Below are positions 7,315 through 15,957 of a stretch of DNA of 64,000 nucleotides, piece by piece. Below the pieces are notes generated by a model. That model saw nothing but the letters and a program-made list of their open reading frames with translations. It searched no databases and had not been told where the DNA came from. Position 1 is the stretch's first letter; every line of letters starts with the position of its first letter. The DNA comes from Hymenobacter piscis. GTDB taxonomy: Bacteria > Bacteroidota > Bacteroidia > Cytophagales > Hymenobacteraceae. The stretch lies in contig NZ_JAHHZN010000002.1 of NCBI RefSeq assembly GCF_018760735.1, forward strand, positions 186,001 through 250,000, read 5' to 3'. The position numbers were made by a program, and so were the translations under genes.

Positions 7315-9819
7315 TCAGAACTCAAAATAGTCGCCCGGCTGCGGTTCAGCGGGTTTGGGGACCGGTTTTTTCACCTCCCAGGAAGGCCGGGCGGGCGGGC
7401 GGACCGCCGCCGGTGCGGGTGAGGCGGACGGAACCGGGGCCCGTCCTGGTCGCGGGGCGGGGCGGGCGGGAGCGGCAGTTTCGTAGCGCACCGTAAAATT
7501 GCTTTCGGTGCCCTGGATGGCCAGCCGCAGCATGGGCCCGTCGGCGCGGGCGGCGGCGCGGGGCAGCAGGCCCGGCAGCAGCGGAATCTGCACGTGGTAG
7601 TCGAGCTGCTGGTCGAAGGTGTGGGTGCCGGTCACGCGGAGGAGGGCGGCGGCGCGCACGTTGGAGCGGATTTCCATCTGCGGCACGTACACCGTCCGGC
7701 TCTGGATGTAGAAGCTGTTGTGGAGCTCCGCGAAGCGCAGGTGGCGCAGCGTGGCCCGGTCGGCCACCAGACTCAGCTTCTGCATGGGCTCGAAATTGAG
7801 CAGCTCCCCCTGCCGGACGGTGGCCTGCACCTGGGCCTCCAGGCGGTCGGTGAGCGGGCTGAGCTGGCCATCGAAGTAGGTATCCGATTCGGCCGTGGCC
7901 GTGAGCCGGCCGCGCAGGTGCCGGCCGGTCAGAAACTGCTGGCCAAAGTCCTCGAAGACGTAAAACAGGCTGTCCAGGGGCAACTGCCGGCAGCTGGCCA
8001 CGGTACTGGCCTTCAGCAGATTCGGTTGCCGGGCATCCACGGTGCCGTGCACGCGTAGCTGGCCGCCGGCCGCCGTCAGGGCCAGGCCGGGGGAGCTGAA
8101 CACCTGGTTCTGCAGGCGCAGGGTACCTTGCAGGGCCCGCCCCCGCAGCCGCCGAAACCGCACCTGCCGGGCCTGGGCCTGCACCGCCAGCACCAAATCG
8201 GGGGGCACGTGCAGGCCCCCGGAGCCGGGCCGGGCCGCCCCGCCACCCGCTGCCGCCCCGGCGGCGCCTGGCTGGTACACGTACAGCAGCTGGTTGAAAT
8301 CGAGCAGGCGCGAGGTCAGACTGGCCTCTAGGCGCAAGGGCTGCCCTGAGCGCGAAGCCCAGCCGGCCACGTTGCCCAGGGTGCCGCGGCCCTGAAAATC
8401 GGAGTTGCCCAAACGGCCCCGGAAGCTGCGGATGGCCACGTCGGGACCCTGCAGCTCCAGGCTGGCCTGCACGCCGGTGAAGGGCTGGCGGAAGTCGCGC
8501 AGGCGCAGCGTCACGCCGCGCAGCTCCAGCGCACCCCGGGCCTGCCGGGCGGTGGGCTGGCGCCGGAGGGCCCGCAGGGGGCCGTGCAGCTCCAGGCGCA
8601 GGCGGGCTTCGCCCCGGGCCGCCCGGATGGCGGCCACCGGAAAAAACCGCACCGCCCGGGCTACGTCGAACTCGGCCTGCAGGCGCAGGTCGAGGGTGGG
8701 TTCCGGGAAATGCCGCAGGCGCAGCTCGGCGCTGAACGGCCGGCCGGCCAGCTGCCCGCGCACCTGCTCCAGACGCAGCTCGGTGCTGGCCGCCGTTTGC
8801 CGCGCCCCGTTGCTGAACGAGCCCTTCAGCGTTACGTGGTCGATGGCCTGCCGGTAATCGGGGTGAAAGAACGATGCCTCCCGGCACCCGAACCGCACCT
8901 GCACGGCCGGATTACGCGCCCCCGACCATTCCCCGCGCACAGTAGCATCGAAGTACACCGCGCCCCGGCTGCGGTACCCCGCCAGCCGCTTCGTGAAGCG
9001 GGCGGGCAGCAGGGCCAGCAGGGCCTGGGCATCGGTCTGGCGGGCGGCGGCAGTCAGGTTGAGCTGGGGTGCCCCCGCGTAGCCGATGGTGCCGGCCACC
9101 GAGTAAGCCGCCGCCCCCACCCCAATTTCCGACGGCCGGATGGTGAGCTGCTGCCCGACCCGGTCGATGGTCAGCGAAACCCGCAGGCGCAGGTCCTTGG
9201 CGCGGAAGTAGTCGTCGGTGCCCAGGCGGATGGTTTCCGTTTGGGCCGTGCCGCCGGCGGCCACGTCGATGCGGCTGTCGGTCACGTCCACGGCGGCCCG
9301 CAGGCCGGGCGTATGCAGGGCGAAGAACTGCCGGCGGGCCGCATCGGCGTAGCTGACGCGCACGCGTTCCAGGCGAATATCCTCCAGCTCCAGGCCGAAG
9401 GGCGCATCGGCGGGGGCCGTGGTATCGGGGCGCAGGATGTGGTAGTTGCCCTCCCCGCGGGCGTCGCGGCGCACGTTCACTTCCCCATCGGTGAGGGTCA
9501 GGGCCCGGACGCGGTAGCGGCCCGCCAGCAGGTCGGTGGCGTCGAAGGCGCAGAACAGGCGCCGGCCCCGCAGCAAACGGGTGGTATCGTGGGGCTGGGA
9601 GCCGTTCATCACCACATCATGCAGGGTCACGGACAGGCGCGGGAACTGGTCAAGCACCGACACCTCCAGGCGGCTGGCGCGCACCGGCACGGCGAGCTTC
9701 TGGTTGAGGGCGGCCACGAACAGCCCGATCAGGCGGTCCTGGCCCAGCCACAGCCCGAGCGCAGCCGCGCTGAGCAGAAACAGCAGGGTTGCAAAAGAAA
9801 TTTTCAGCAATCTATTCAC
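7315..9819 (-). CDS. AsmA-family protein
   Basis: A large envelope protein of the AsmA/YhdP-like group, which bridges the periplasm and has been tied to lipid transport to the outer membrane. A single N-terminal membrane anchor (ISFATLLFLLSAAALGLWLG) is followed by the AsmA-type motif LEVSVLDQFPRLSVTLHDVV and several hundred residues of beta-repeat sequence, ending in a Pro/Arg-rich tail. The frame is open to 9972, but a Shine-Dalgarno-like AGGGAGG lies 8 bases before GTG 9819, giving 834 aa. No partner gene is adjacent; it is divergent from the tRNA-Val pair. Confidence 0.8.
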   Translation of the reverse strand: MNRLLKISFATLLFLLSAAALGLWLGQDRLIGLFVAALNQKLAVPVRASRLEVSVLDQFPRLSVTLHDVVMNGSQPHDTTRLLRGRRLFCAFDATDLLAGRYRVRALTLTDGEVNVRRDARGEGNYHILRPDTTAPADAPFGLELEDIRLERVRVSYADAARRQFFALHTPGLRAAVDVTDSRIDVAAGGTAQTETIRLGTDDYFRAKDLRLRVSLTIDRVGQQLTIRPSEIGVGAAAYSVAGTIGYAGAPQLNLTAAARQTDAQALLALLPARFTKRLAGYRSRGAVYFDATVRGEWSGARNPAVQVRFGCREASFFHPDYRQAIDHVTLKGSFSNGARQTAASTELRLEQVRGQLAGRPFSAELRLRHFPEPTLDLRLQAEFDVARAVRFFPVAAIRAARGEARLRLELHGPLRALRRQPTARQARGALELRGVTLRLRDFRQPFTGVQASLELQGPDVAIRSFRGRLGNSDFQGRGTLGNVAGWASRSGQPLRLEASLTSRLLDFNQLLYVYQPGAAGAAAGGGAARPGSGGLHVPPDLVLAVQAQARQVRFRRLRGRALQGTLRLQNQVFSSPGLALTAAGGQLRVHGTVDARQPNLLKASTVASCRQLPLDSLFYVFEDFGQQFLTGRHLRGRLTATAESDTYFDGQLSPLTDRLEAQVQATVRQGELLNFEPMQKLSLVADRATLRHLRFAELHNSFYIQSRTVYVPQMEIRSNVRAAALLRVTGTHTFDQQLDYHVQIPLLPGLLPRAAARADGPMLRLAIQGTESNFTVRYETAAPARPAPRPGRAPVPSASPAPAAVRPPARPSWEVKKPVPKPAEPQPGDYFEF

Positions 9820-9923
9820 CGACGACACCTCCCTGAGTTTTCCGAAATTTCTGACTGGCAGGCTCTTCCCGCAAAACGGCGGTCCGGCCGAAAAATTTCT
9901 TCGGCCAAAGATGGGGGAAAGAG

Positions 9924-9955
9924 TTGCGTATTCGAAAATGACCCGCCATATTTGC
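9924..9955 (+). promoter_or_regulatory. Promoter for tRNA-Val pair
   Basis: TTG at 9924-9926 and CATATTTG at 9948-9955 with a 21-base spacer resemble the Bacteroidota TTG/TAnnTTTG promoter. They stand 24 bases before the first tRNA. Confidence 0.45.
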
Positions 9956-9979
9956 CATCCCAAACGGGACATAAAGCTC

Positions 9980-10054
9980 GGGAGATTAGCTCAGCTGGTT
10001 CAGAGCATCTGCCTTACAAGCAGAGGGTCACTGGTTCGAACCCAGTATCTCCCA
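9980..10054 (+). tRNA. tRNA-Val (TAC)
   Basis: A complete cloverleaf: acceptor GGGAGAT pairs with ATCTCCC, the anticodon stem TCTGC/GCAGA encloses loop CTTACAA (anticodon TAC), and the T-arm contains GGTTCGAACC. CCA is not encoded. An identical copy follows 25 bases downstream. Confidence 0.95.
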
Positions 10055-10079
10055 CTCTTTTTTAGTACGCGTACCCCTC

Positions 10080-10154
10080 GGGAGATTAGCTCAGCTGGTT
10101 CAGAGCATCTGCCTTACAAGCAGAGGGTCACTGGTTCGAACCCAGTATCTCCCA
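10080..10154 (+). tRNA. tRNA-Val (TAC), second copy
   Basis: Identical over its full length to the tRNA at 9980-10054, so a tandem duplication; both are probably cut from one transcript that ends at the hairpin at 10161. Confidence 0.95.
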
Positions 10155-10160
10155 CCCTTC

Positions 10161-10194
10161 AAAAAAGGACTGTCGGCAACGGCAGTCCTTTTTT
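10161..10194 (+). terminator. Rho-independent terminator of tRNA-Val operon
   Basis: AAAAAAGGACTG and CAGTCCTTTTTT form a stem around a 10-base loop, ending in a T-run. Confidence 0.85.
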
Positions 10195-10228
10195 GTTTTG
10201 GGCCGGCTTTGGCCGTACTTCGCCCCGC

Positions 10229-11947
10229 ATGTTCCGCCTGTTTCCACGTTCCGTTTTCGCGCTCCCGCCGGCGCTGCCCCCCCCGGCCGAGGCCCCCGGC
10301 CGACGGCTGGCGGAGCGGCTGTTCTTCGGCCTGTTACTGCTGCTGGGCGCTTTGCTGGTCGATGACTATGGCGTGTCGTGGGACGAAACCAACAACCACC
10401 TCAACGGGCTCGTCAACCTCAAGTACCTGGCCCAACTGCTGCCCGTCGGCGACGCCCTGCGCCAGCACCCGACCTTTGCCACCACGCCCGACATCCGCGA
10501 CTTTCCGGATGCGCATCACGGACCGCTGTTTGAAATGGCCACCGTGGTGATAAGCTACGTCCTCACCGACCATGACTCGCGCTCCTATTTCCTGGTTCGC
10601 CACAGTCTTGTGTTCGGCGTGTTTGTGGGAGGCGTCTGGGCGCTGTACCAGCTGGGCCGGCGCTGGCTGGCCGACTGGCGCTGGGGCCTGCTGACGGCGG
10701 CGCTGCTGGTGGCTTCGCCGCGGTTCTTTGCCGAAGCTTTCTATAACGGCAAGGATATCGTGTACCTGGGCTGCTTCACGCTGGCCATGCACACGCTGCT
10801 GCGGCTGCTGGCCCGCCCGACTTGGGGCCGCGCCATCACCCACGGGCTGGCCGTGGCAGTGGCCGTCGATATCCGGGTGCAGGGCCTGCAGCTGCTGCTG
10901 TTCACCGCCCTGGGCCTGGGTCTGGCGGCCGGCTTCGGGGTGCAGGAGCCCGGAGCTGCGCGCCCACCCTACGGCCGCCTGGGGCTGGGAGCCACCGTAA
11001 CGGCCCTGGCGGGCGTGGTGGCGGGCTGGCCCTATCTGTGGGCTCACTCCCTGCCCGAGCTGCTGGCCGTCAGCTCCCACGCCGTACGGTATCCGTGGCC
11101 GTTTACCAACTTCTACCTGGGCCGGTTCCTGACGGTGCAGCAACTACCCTGGCACTACGTACCGGTCTGGATGCTGGTCACCATTCCGGTACCCTACCTG
11201 CTGGCGGCGGTGGGGGGCGGGCTGAGTGCCGTTGGCACTGGGTTCCGGCGGGGTGGGCGGGCGGCGCTGACGGCCCCGGCCGGCCGGGTGGCCGTGCTGC
11301 TGGCCGCCTGGCTGCTGGCCCCGGTGCTGGTCGTTATCGGCACGCACGCCGTGGTGTACGAGGGCTGGCGCCACCTCTACTTTATTTATCCGGCCCTGCT
11401 GCTCTGGGCTACCTACGGGGTGCGGGCCCTGCTGCGGCAAAGTCGGCAGCTCCAGGGCCGGGGGCGCCTGGTGGCCCGCCTGGCTCTGGGGCTGGCACTG
11501 CTGGAAACGGGCCACACCGTGGTACGACAGGTGCAGCTGCATCCGCACGGCAACGTGTACTTCAGCTTTCTGCCCGGCCGGATAGCCGAACAGCTGTTCG
11601 AGCGCGACTACTGGGGCCTGAGTTTCCGGCAGGGTCTGGAATGGATTACCGCTCACGATACGGCCGCCACGCTCACCGTCAACACCTTCTGGCACTACCC
11701 GCTCTACAACAATTCCCTCATTATCAAACCAGCCGACCGCCGCCGCCTGCAGTATGTGCATACGCCCGCGGCCCGCTACTACCTCACCCACTACCGCTGG
11801 CACCCGCAGTCGTACCGCGACTCGCTGGGCACGGAAGTGTACACCATCCGCAAGGACGGCCTGACGGTATTGTCTGTATTTAAGCGGGCGGAAACGCCGG
11901 CCGGAGTTGTCGGTCCTGATTCTGCTACGGTTAGTCCCGCCCGCTGA
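10229..11947 (+). CDS. Multi-spanning membrane glycosyltransferase, PMT/ArnT-like (copy 1)
   Basis: A 572-residue polytopic protein resembling GT-C family transferases that use polyprenyl-phosphate sugars. The first extracytoplasmic loop carries DDYGVSWDE, the expected place of the catalytic acidic residues. Further landmarks are FYNGKDIVYLG, AVDIRVQG, AGWPYLWAHS, GWRHLYFIYPALLL, HPHGNVYFSF and FERDYWGL, all shared with the next gene. The ATG lies only 6 bases after a TACTTCG box (10216-10222), so the leader is very short. Its TGA overlaps the ATG of the paralogue (TGATG), implying translational coupling. Sugar and acceptor are unknown. Confidence 0.8.
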   Translation: MFRLFPRSVFALPPALPPPAEAPGRRLAERLFFGLLLLLGALLVDDYGVSWDETNNHLNGLVNLKYLAQLLPVGDALRQHPTFATTPDIRDFPDAHHGPLFEMATVVISYVLTDHDSRSYFLVRHSLVFGVFVGGVWALYQLGRRWLADWRWGLLTAALLVASPRFFAEAFYNGKDIVYLGCFTLAMHTLLRLLARPTWGRAITHGLAVAVAVDIRVQGLQLLLFTALGLGLAAGFGVQEPGAARPPYGRLGLGATVTALAGVVAGWPYLWAHSLPELLAVSSHAVRYPWPFTNFYLGRFLTVQQLPWHYVPVWMLVTIPVPYLLAAVGGGLSAVGTGFRRGGRAALTAPAGRVAVLLAAWLLAPVLVVIGTHAVVYEGWRHLYFIYPALLLWATYGVRALLRQSRQLQGRGRLVARLALGLALLETGHTVVRQVQLHPHGNVYFSFLPGRIAEQLFERDYWGLSFRQGLEWITAHDTAATLTVNTFWHYPLYNNSLIIKPADRRRLQYVHTPAARYYLTHYRWHPQSYRDSLGTEVYTIRKDGLTVLSVFKRAETPAGVVGPDSATVSPAR

Positions 11948-13563
11948 TGTACCGCCGCCCCTTTTCGCGTTGGTTGACGGGGCTTTTTTTCGGTCTGCTC
12001 CTGCTTGGGGGCGTCTTAGTGATGCCCGACTACGGAGTATCGTGGGATGAGCCGGTGGACTACCGGAACGGGCTCGTGAACCTTCGCTTCCTGGCCGATC
12101 TGGCGCGCGGGCGCGAGCCCATCAACCTGGCCGCTTATCCCGATAGTGACCACGGCGTTCTGTTCGAGCTGCCCATGGCTTTACTGGCCCGCCTGGTTTT
12201 TGACGCACCCGGACAGCTGGATAGCCGCAACTATTACCTGCTCCGGCACGGCCTCATTTTCCTGCTCTGCTGGGGGGGCCTGTGGGCCCTTTACGGACTG
12301 GCCCGCTACCGGCTGCGCAACCCGCACCTGGCGCTGTTGCCGGTGGGGCTGTTCGTCTTATCGCCCCGCCTGTTTGCCAATAGTTTCTATAACGCCAAGG
12401 ACCTGCTCTTTCTGGCGGCTTTTACCTTGGGCATCTATACGCTAACCCGGCTGATCACCCGTCCCACACCGAGCCGGGCCCTGCTGCACGGCATCACAAC
12501 GGCCCTGGCCATTGACATCCGGCTGCTGGGCGTGCTTCTGGTCCCGTTTACGCTGGTCATGCTGGGCCTGGAAGCCTGGCGGCCCATCCGGCCCGATCCG
12601 GTACGCAACCTGGCTGCTATAGCCGGTGCCTTTCTGCTGGCGGCCGCAGCGGCCACGGTGGCCGGCTGGCCCTATCTGTGGCAGGAGCCCGCAGCCCGTT
12701 TTCTGACTGCATTTCAACACCTGAGTTATTTTCGGTGGCAGGGCCGGATTCTGTACGCAGGCCAGCTGCTGGCGGCCCGGCACCTGCCCTGGCACTACGC
12801 CCCCGTCTGGCTGCTGATTACAACGCCGGTAGCCTATTCCGCAGGGGCACTGCTGGGGTTGACCCTGACAGCCAGCCGACTGCTACGCCGGCCGGTGGCG
12901 TGGCTGGCAACCCGGAATGGTCGCCTGGACTTACTGCTCGCGGGCTGGCTGCTGCTGCCGTTTTTACTGGTGATCGGCCTGCATTCGGTTGTCTACGACG
13001 GCTGGCGGCACCTGTACTTTACCTATCCGGCCCTGCTGCTGCTGGCCACCCTGGGTGCGCGTCAGCTCTGGTACTGGAGCCGTCAGCACCGTTGGGGCCG
13101 GCCACTAGGGCTGCTATTGGGGCTGCTGGCCGGGCTGGAAATGGCCGTGACGGCCGGCCGGATGATCCGTCTGCACCCTCACCAGCAGGTGTACTTCAGC
13201 TGCCTGACCAACGGCCAGGTTGCCGATGGCTTCGAGCGCGACTATTGGGGACTTGCTTATCGGCCGGCCCTTGCCTACCTGATCCGCCGCCACCCTACCG
13301 GCCCCATCTACGTGGCAGCCGCCGAACAGCAGCCTCTGCTCAACAACCTCGCCTGGCTCGCCACCGCCGACCGGCAGCGTATCCATCTGGTGCCGCCGGG
13401 GCCGGGCCGCTACTACCTGCTCGGCTACCGGAGCTGGCCCGGTCCGGCCCCGGCAGAACGGGGCCGGTCGGTATATACCGTGCGGGCCGACGGGCTACCT
13501 ATTTTGTCGGTGCTGTATTTGCCCGTGCCGCCGGGGCCGCCTGCCGTGCCTAAACAGCCGTAA
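11947..13563 (+). CDS. Multi-spanning membrane glycosyltransferase, PMT/ArnT-like (copy 2)
   Basis: A 538-residue tandem paralogue of the preceding gene. It keeps DYGVSWDEP in the first loop, FYNAKDLLFL, AIDIRLLG, AGWPYLWQE, GWRHLYFTYPALLL, HPHQQVYFSC and FERDYWGLAY, in the same order. About ten or more hydrophobic helices are visible. Its start codon overlaps the stop of copy 1 by one base. The pair may act as a heterodimer or on successive lipid-linked sugars (inference). The differing C-terminal extracytoplasmic part suggests divergent acceptors. Confidence 0.8.
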   Translation: MYRRPFSRWLTGLFFGLLLLGGVLVMPDYGVSWDEPVDYRNGLVNLRFLADLARGREPINLAAYPDSDHGVLFELPMALLARLVFDAPGQLDSRNYYLLRHGLIFLLCWGGLWALYGLARYRLRNPHLALLPVGLFVLSPRLFANSFYNAKDLLFLAAFTLGIYTLTRLITRPTPSRALLHGITTALAIDIRLLGVLLVPFTLVMLGLEAWRPIRPDPVRNLAAIAGAFLLAAAAATVAGWPYLWQEPAARFLTAFQHLSYFRWQGRILYAGQLLAARHLPWHYAPVWLLITTPVAYSAGALLGLTLTASRLLRRPVAWLATRNGRLDLLLAGWLLLPFLLVIGLHSVVYDGWRHLYFTYPALLLLATLGARQLWYWSRQHRWGRPLGLLLGLLAGLEMAVTAGRMIRLHPHQQVYFSCLTNGQVADGFERDYWGLAYRPALAYLIRRHPTGPIYVAAAEQQPLLNNLAWLATADRQRIHLVPPGPGRYYLLGYRSWPGPAPAERGRSVYTVRADGLPILSVLYLPVPPGPPAVPKQP

Positions 13564-13616
13564 CTTGCGGCCGCGCGGCGCTGCCCGCCCACTTTTCCGA
13601 CCCATTCTGCCAGCGT

Positions 13617-14789
13617 ATGCCCCTGCTCGAAGTAACCTCTCCCGCCCTCGTCCGGCAGTTTCTGGATCTGCCCGCCCGCCTTTACCAGAACCAGCCCCAG
13701 TGGATTTCGCCCCTCGACCCGGAAATTGAGGCCGTCTTCGACCCGAAGAAGAACCTGAATTTTGCCCACGGCGAGGTCATCCGCTGGGTGCTCACCGATG
13801 CGACAGGCACCGTCATCGGGCGGGTGGCGGCCTTTATCAACCACGAAGCCGCCCAGCCCGACCCCACCCTGCCGGTGGGCGGCATGGGCTTTTTTGAGTG
13901 CATCGACGACCAGGCCGCGGCCAACGAGCTGTTTGAGGCCTGCCGGCAGTGGCTGGCCCGGCGCGGCCTCGCAGCCATGGACGGCCCCATCAACTTTGGG
14001 GAGCGGGACCGGTTCTGGGGCCTGCTGACGGATGGATTCACGGAGCCCAACTACGGTATGTTCTTCCACCAGCCCTACTACCAGCGCCTGTTTGAGCAGT
14101 ACGGCTTCCAGCTTTACTTCCGTCAGTACACCTGCTACCGCGAAGTGGCCACGCCCCTGCACCCGGCCTTCTCCAAGGCCTTCGATAAATATGCCCAGCA
14201 GTACCCGGCCTTCCGCTTTCAGCACGCCGACAAGCGCCAGGCCGAGAAGCTGGCCCAGGACTTCCACCACGTGTATAACCTGGCCTGGGCCAACCACAGC
14301 GGCGTGAGCCCGATGAGCCTGGAAAAGGCCCGCGACCTGGTCAAGCAGATGAAGCCCGTGCTCGATGAGCGCCTGCTCTGGTTCGCCTACCACCACGACG
14401 AACCTATTGCCTTCTTCGTAAGCCTGCCCGAGCTGAACCAGATTTTCAAGCACGTGAACCCGCGGTTCGGCCTCCTGAGCAAGCTGCATTTCCTCTGGGA
14501 GAAGCGGCGCTACCAGCAGCGCCGGGATAAAAAGCTGTTCGGCGTCATCTTCGGAGTAGTGCCCGCGTGGCAGGGAAAGGGCATCGAAAGCGCCCTGATG
14601 GTGCACGCCCGCGCCGAGTTCATGCGCGCCGGCTACCACGACATCGAAATGAACTGGATCGGCGACTTCAACCCCCGCATGCTGGCCGTCACGCGCTCCA
14701 TCGGGGCCCGCATCTACAAAACCCACACCACCTACCGCTTCCTTTTCGACCGCGAAAGGGAGTTCGAGCGCAGCCCGATTATCCGGTGA
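13617..14789 (+). CDS. GNAT-like acyltransferase, conserved Bacteroidota type
   Basis: A soluble 390-residue protein. The N-terminal part reads like a GNAT variant (DATGTVIGRVAAFINHEA, then GFFECIDDQAAANELFEAC) and a second GNAT-like segment lies near the C-terminus (FGVIFGVVPAWQGKGIESALMVHARAEF; then YHDIEMNWIGDFNPRMLAV), quoted as two pieces. The WQGKGI region resembles an acetyl-CoA pyrophosphate-binding loop. Substrate unknown. It lies 53 bases after the second glycosyltransferase, so it may be co-transcribed, and is followed by the repeat-flanked four-helix-bundle gene. Confidence 0.65.
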   Translation: MPLLEVTSPALVRQFLDLPARLYQNQPQWISPLDPEIEAVFDPKKNLNFAHGEVIRWVLTDATGTVIGRVAAFINHEAAQPDPTLPVGGMGFFECIDDQAAANELFEACRQWLARRGLAAMDGPINFGERDRFWGLLTDGFTEPNYGMFFHQPYYQRLFEQYGFQLYFRQYTCYREVATPLHPAFSKAFDKYAQQYPAFRFQHADKRQAEKLAQDFHHVYNLAWANHSGVSPMSLEKARDLVKQMKPVLDERLLWFAYHHDEPIAFFVSLPELNQIFKHVNPRFGLLSKLHFLWEKRRYQQRRDKKLFGVIFGVVPAWQGKGIESALMVHARAEFMRAGYHDIEMNWIGDFNPRMLAVTRSIGARIYKTHTTYRFLFDREREFERSPIIR

Positions 14790-14797
14790 GTTCGGAG

Positions 14798-14836
14798 GTT
14801 AGAAAGTTAAGAAGTTTATAAGTTGGGAAGTTATAT
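14798..14836. repeat. Left arm flanking four-helix-bundle gene
   Basis: GTTAGAAAG-type arm containing GAAGTTTATAAGTT, which is present in inverted orientation in the right arm at 15239-15272. The two bracket the gene at 14860-15240. Confidence 0.8.
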
Positions 14837-14859
14837 GTCGGTGTTTTACTGCGGCGCGC

Positions 14860-15240
14860 ATGGATATCGTAGAGGAACCCATCAGCAACTATGAGTTCGG
14901 GGAGCAATTCAAGAAGCGTACAAAGGACTTCGCCTTACGGGTGATCCGCCTCTATAAAACCCTGCCGAAGGACGATTTGGAACGCACTATCGGCAGGCAA
15001 CTGCTGCGGTCGGCTACTTCGGTAGCCGCTAATTACCGGGCAGCTTGCCGGGCGCGTTCGAAGCGGGAGTTCTTCGCCAAAATCAGCATTGTGCTGGAAG
15101 AGGCGGATGAATCGCAGTTTTGGCTGGAAGTGTTGGAAGAAGGCGAAATAATTGCAGCCGAACGCCTGTGTCTTTTGAAACAGGAAGCCGGCGAGCTGGT
15201 GGCCCTGCTCACCCGCATCCGCCTCAAATCAACGCCCTGA
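14860..15240 (+). CDS. Four-helix bundle protein (23S rRNA intervening-sequence family)
   Basis: A 126-residue all-helical protein of the four-helix-bundle/S23 family (motifs FGEQFKKRTKDFALRVIRLY, then IGRQLLRSATSVAANYRAA and SKREFFAKISIVLEEADES). Members were first seen inside intervening sequences of 23S rRNA genes and are now known mostly as free-standing genes of unclear function. Here it is free-standing but bracketed by inverted GAAGTTTATAAGTT arms, reminiscent of the stem-bounded rRNA insertions. The right arm continues into the 3-prime end of convergent coaE. The family call is firm; mobility is inference. Confidence 0.85.
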   Translation: MDIVEEPISNYEFGEQFKKRTKDFALRVIRLYKTLPKDDLERTIGRQLLRSATSVAANYRAACRARSKREFFAKISIVLEEADESQFWLEVLEEGEIIAAERLCLLKQEAGELVALLTRIRLKSTP

Positions 15241-15272
15241 CTTTCTAACTTATAAACTTCCCAACTTATCAA
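15239..15272. repeat. Right arm flanking four-helix-bundle gene, within coaE end
   Basis: Contains AACTTATAAACTTC, the exact complement of the left arm core at 14798-14836. It also encodes the last residues of coaE on the minus strand (DKLGSL), so the repeat has been taken into the coding sequence. Confidence 0.8.
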
Positions 15273-15846
15273 CTATATCCAGCACCTGCGGGATGAGCAG
15301 GTGTTCGTCGTCGTTGTGCACCACGAAATCGGCGCGCTCGAGCTTTTCTTCCTCGCTGAGCTGCTTACTGATGATGGTGAGGATGTCGGCGGCAGTGCGG
15401 TGGGGGTCGCGGCGCAGCACCCGGGCCTCCCGGATGGCCTGGGGCGCAAAGACGGTGATAATCCGGTCGAGCTGGCGGTAGGCGCCCGATTCGTAGAGCA
15501 GGGCGGCTTCCTTGAGAATGTAAGGGCAGCCCTCGGCGGCGCGGGCGGCGGCCCAGGTGGCGAAATCCTGGCCCACGCGCGGGTGTACCAGCGCGTTGAG
15601 GCGGGCCAGCTGGGCTGGGTCGGGGAAGGCCACGCGGGCCAGGTAAGGGCGGTTGAGGTGGCCGGCGGCATCAAAGGTTTCGGGGCCGAAGGCCGCCAGC
15701 AGGTCGGTGCGCAGCCCGGGGTCGTGGTTCATGACCCACTTGGCGCGGGCGTCGGAGTCGTACACCGGCACGCCCAGCACCTGAAACAGCCGGCACACGA
15801 TGCTCTTACCCGACCCGATTCCGCCCGTAATTCCGATTTTCAGCAT
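15250..15846 (-). CDS. coaE: Dephospho-CoA kinase
   Basis: CoaE phosphorylates dephospho-CoA to coenzyme A, the last step of CoA synthesis. The P-loop GITGGIGSGKS sits at residues 5-15, followed by VPVYDSDARAKWVM and, further on, LKEAALLYESGAYRQLD and the adenine-lid region VLRRDP. The ATG at 15846 gives 198 aa; the longer open frame up to 15951 is translated repeat (His/Gln/Thr/Pro-rich) and is rejected. The C-terminal residues DKLGSL are encoded by the repeat arm at 15239. In Bacteroidota coaE commonly follows yajC and ybbR, as it does here. Confidence 0.95.
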   Translation of the reverse strand: MLKIGITGGIGSGKSIVCRLFQVLGVPVYDSDARAKWVMNHDPGLRTDLLAAFGPETFDAAGHLNRPYLARVAFPDPAQLARLNALVHPRVGQDFATWAAARAAEGCPYILKEAALLYESGAYRQLDRIITVFAPQAIREARVLRRDPHRTAADILTIISKQLSEEEKLERADFVVHNDDEHLLIPQVLDIVDKLGSL

Positions 15847-15851
15847 CTGAC

Positions 15852-15957
15852 TGCTTTTTGGTTTTTGGTGGGTGGTTGTTGGTTGTTGGTGGGTGGTTTG
15901 TGGGTTCAGATGTAAACCAACAACCACAAGCCACCCACCAGAAACCAACAACTATTT
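15852..15957. repeat. Inverted repeat with GTTGTTGGTGGGTGG arms
   Basis: Left arm (about 15861-15906) and right arm (about 15915-15952) are imperfectly complementary low-complexity motifs filling the ybbR-coaE gap and touching the ybbR stop. Confidence 0.75.

Noticed and set aside
9820..9972. N-terminal extension of the AsmA-like protein
   Set aside because: A Shine-Dalgarno-like AGGGAGG sits 8 bases before GTG 9819, and the extension is not membrane- or family-like.
9980..10154. tRNA genes as attachment sites for an integrated element
   Set aside because: No integrase and no partial tRNA copy flanking a block were found; the second copy is a full tandem tRNA.
15847..15951. N-terminal extension of coaE
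   Set aside because: Translated inverted repeat (His/Gln/Thr/Pro-rich); the family N-terminus begins at 15846 with MLKIGITGG.
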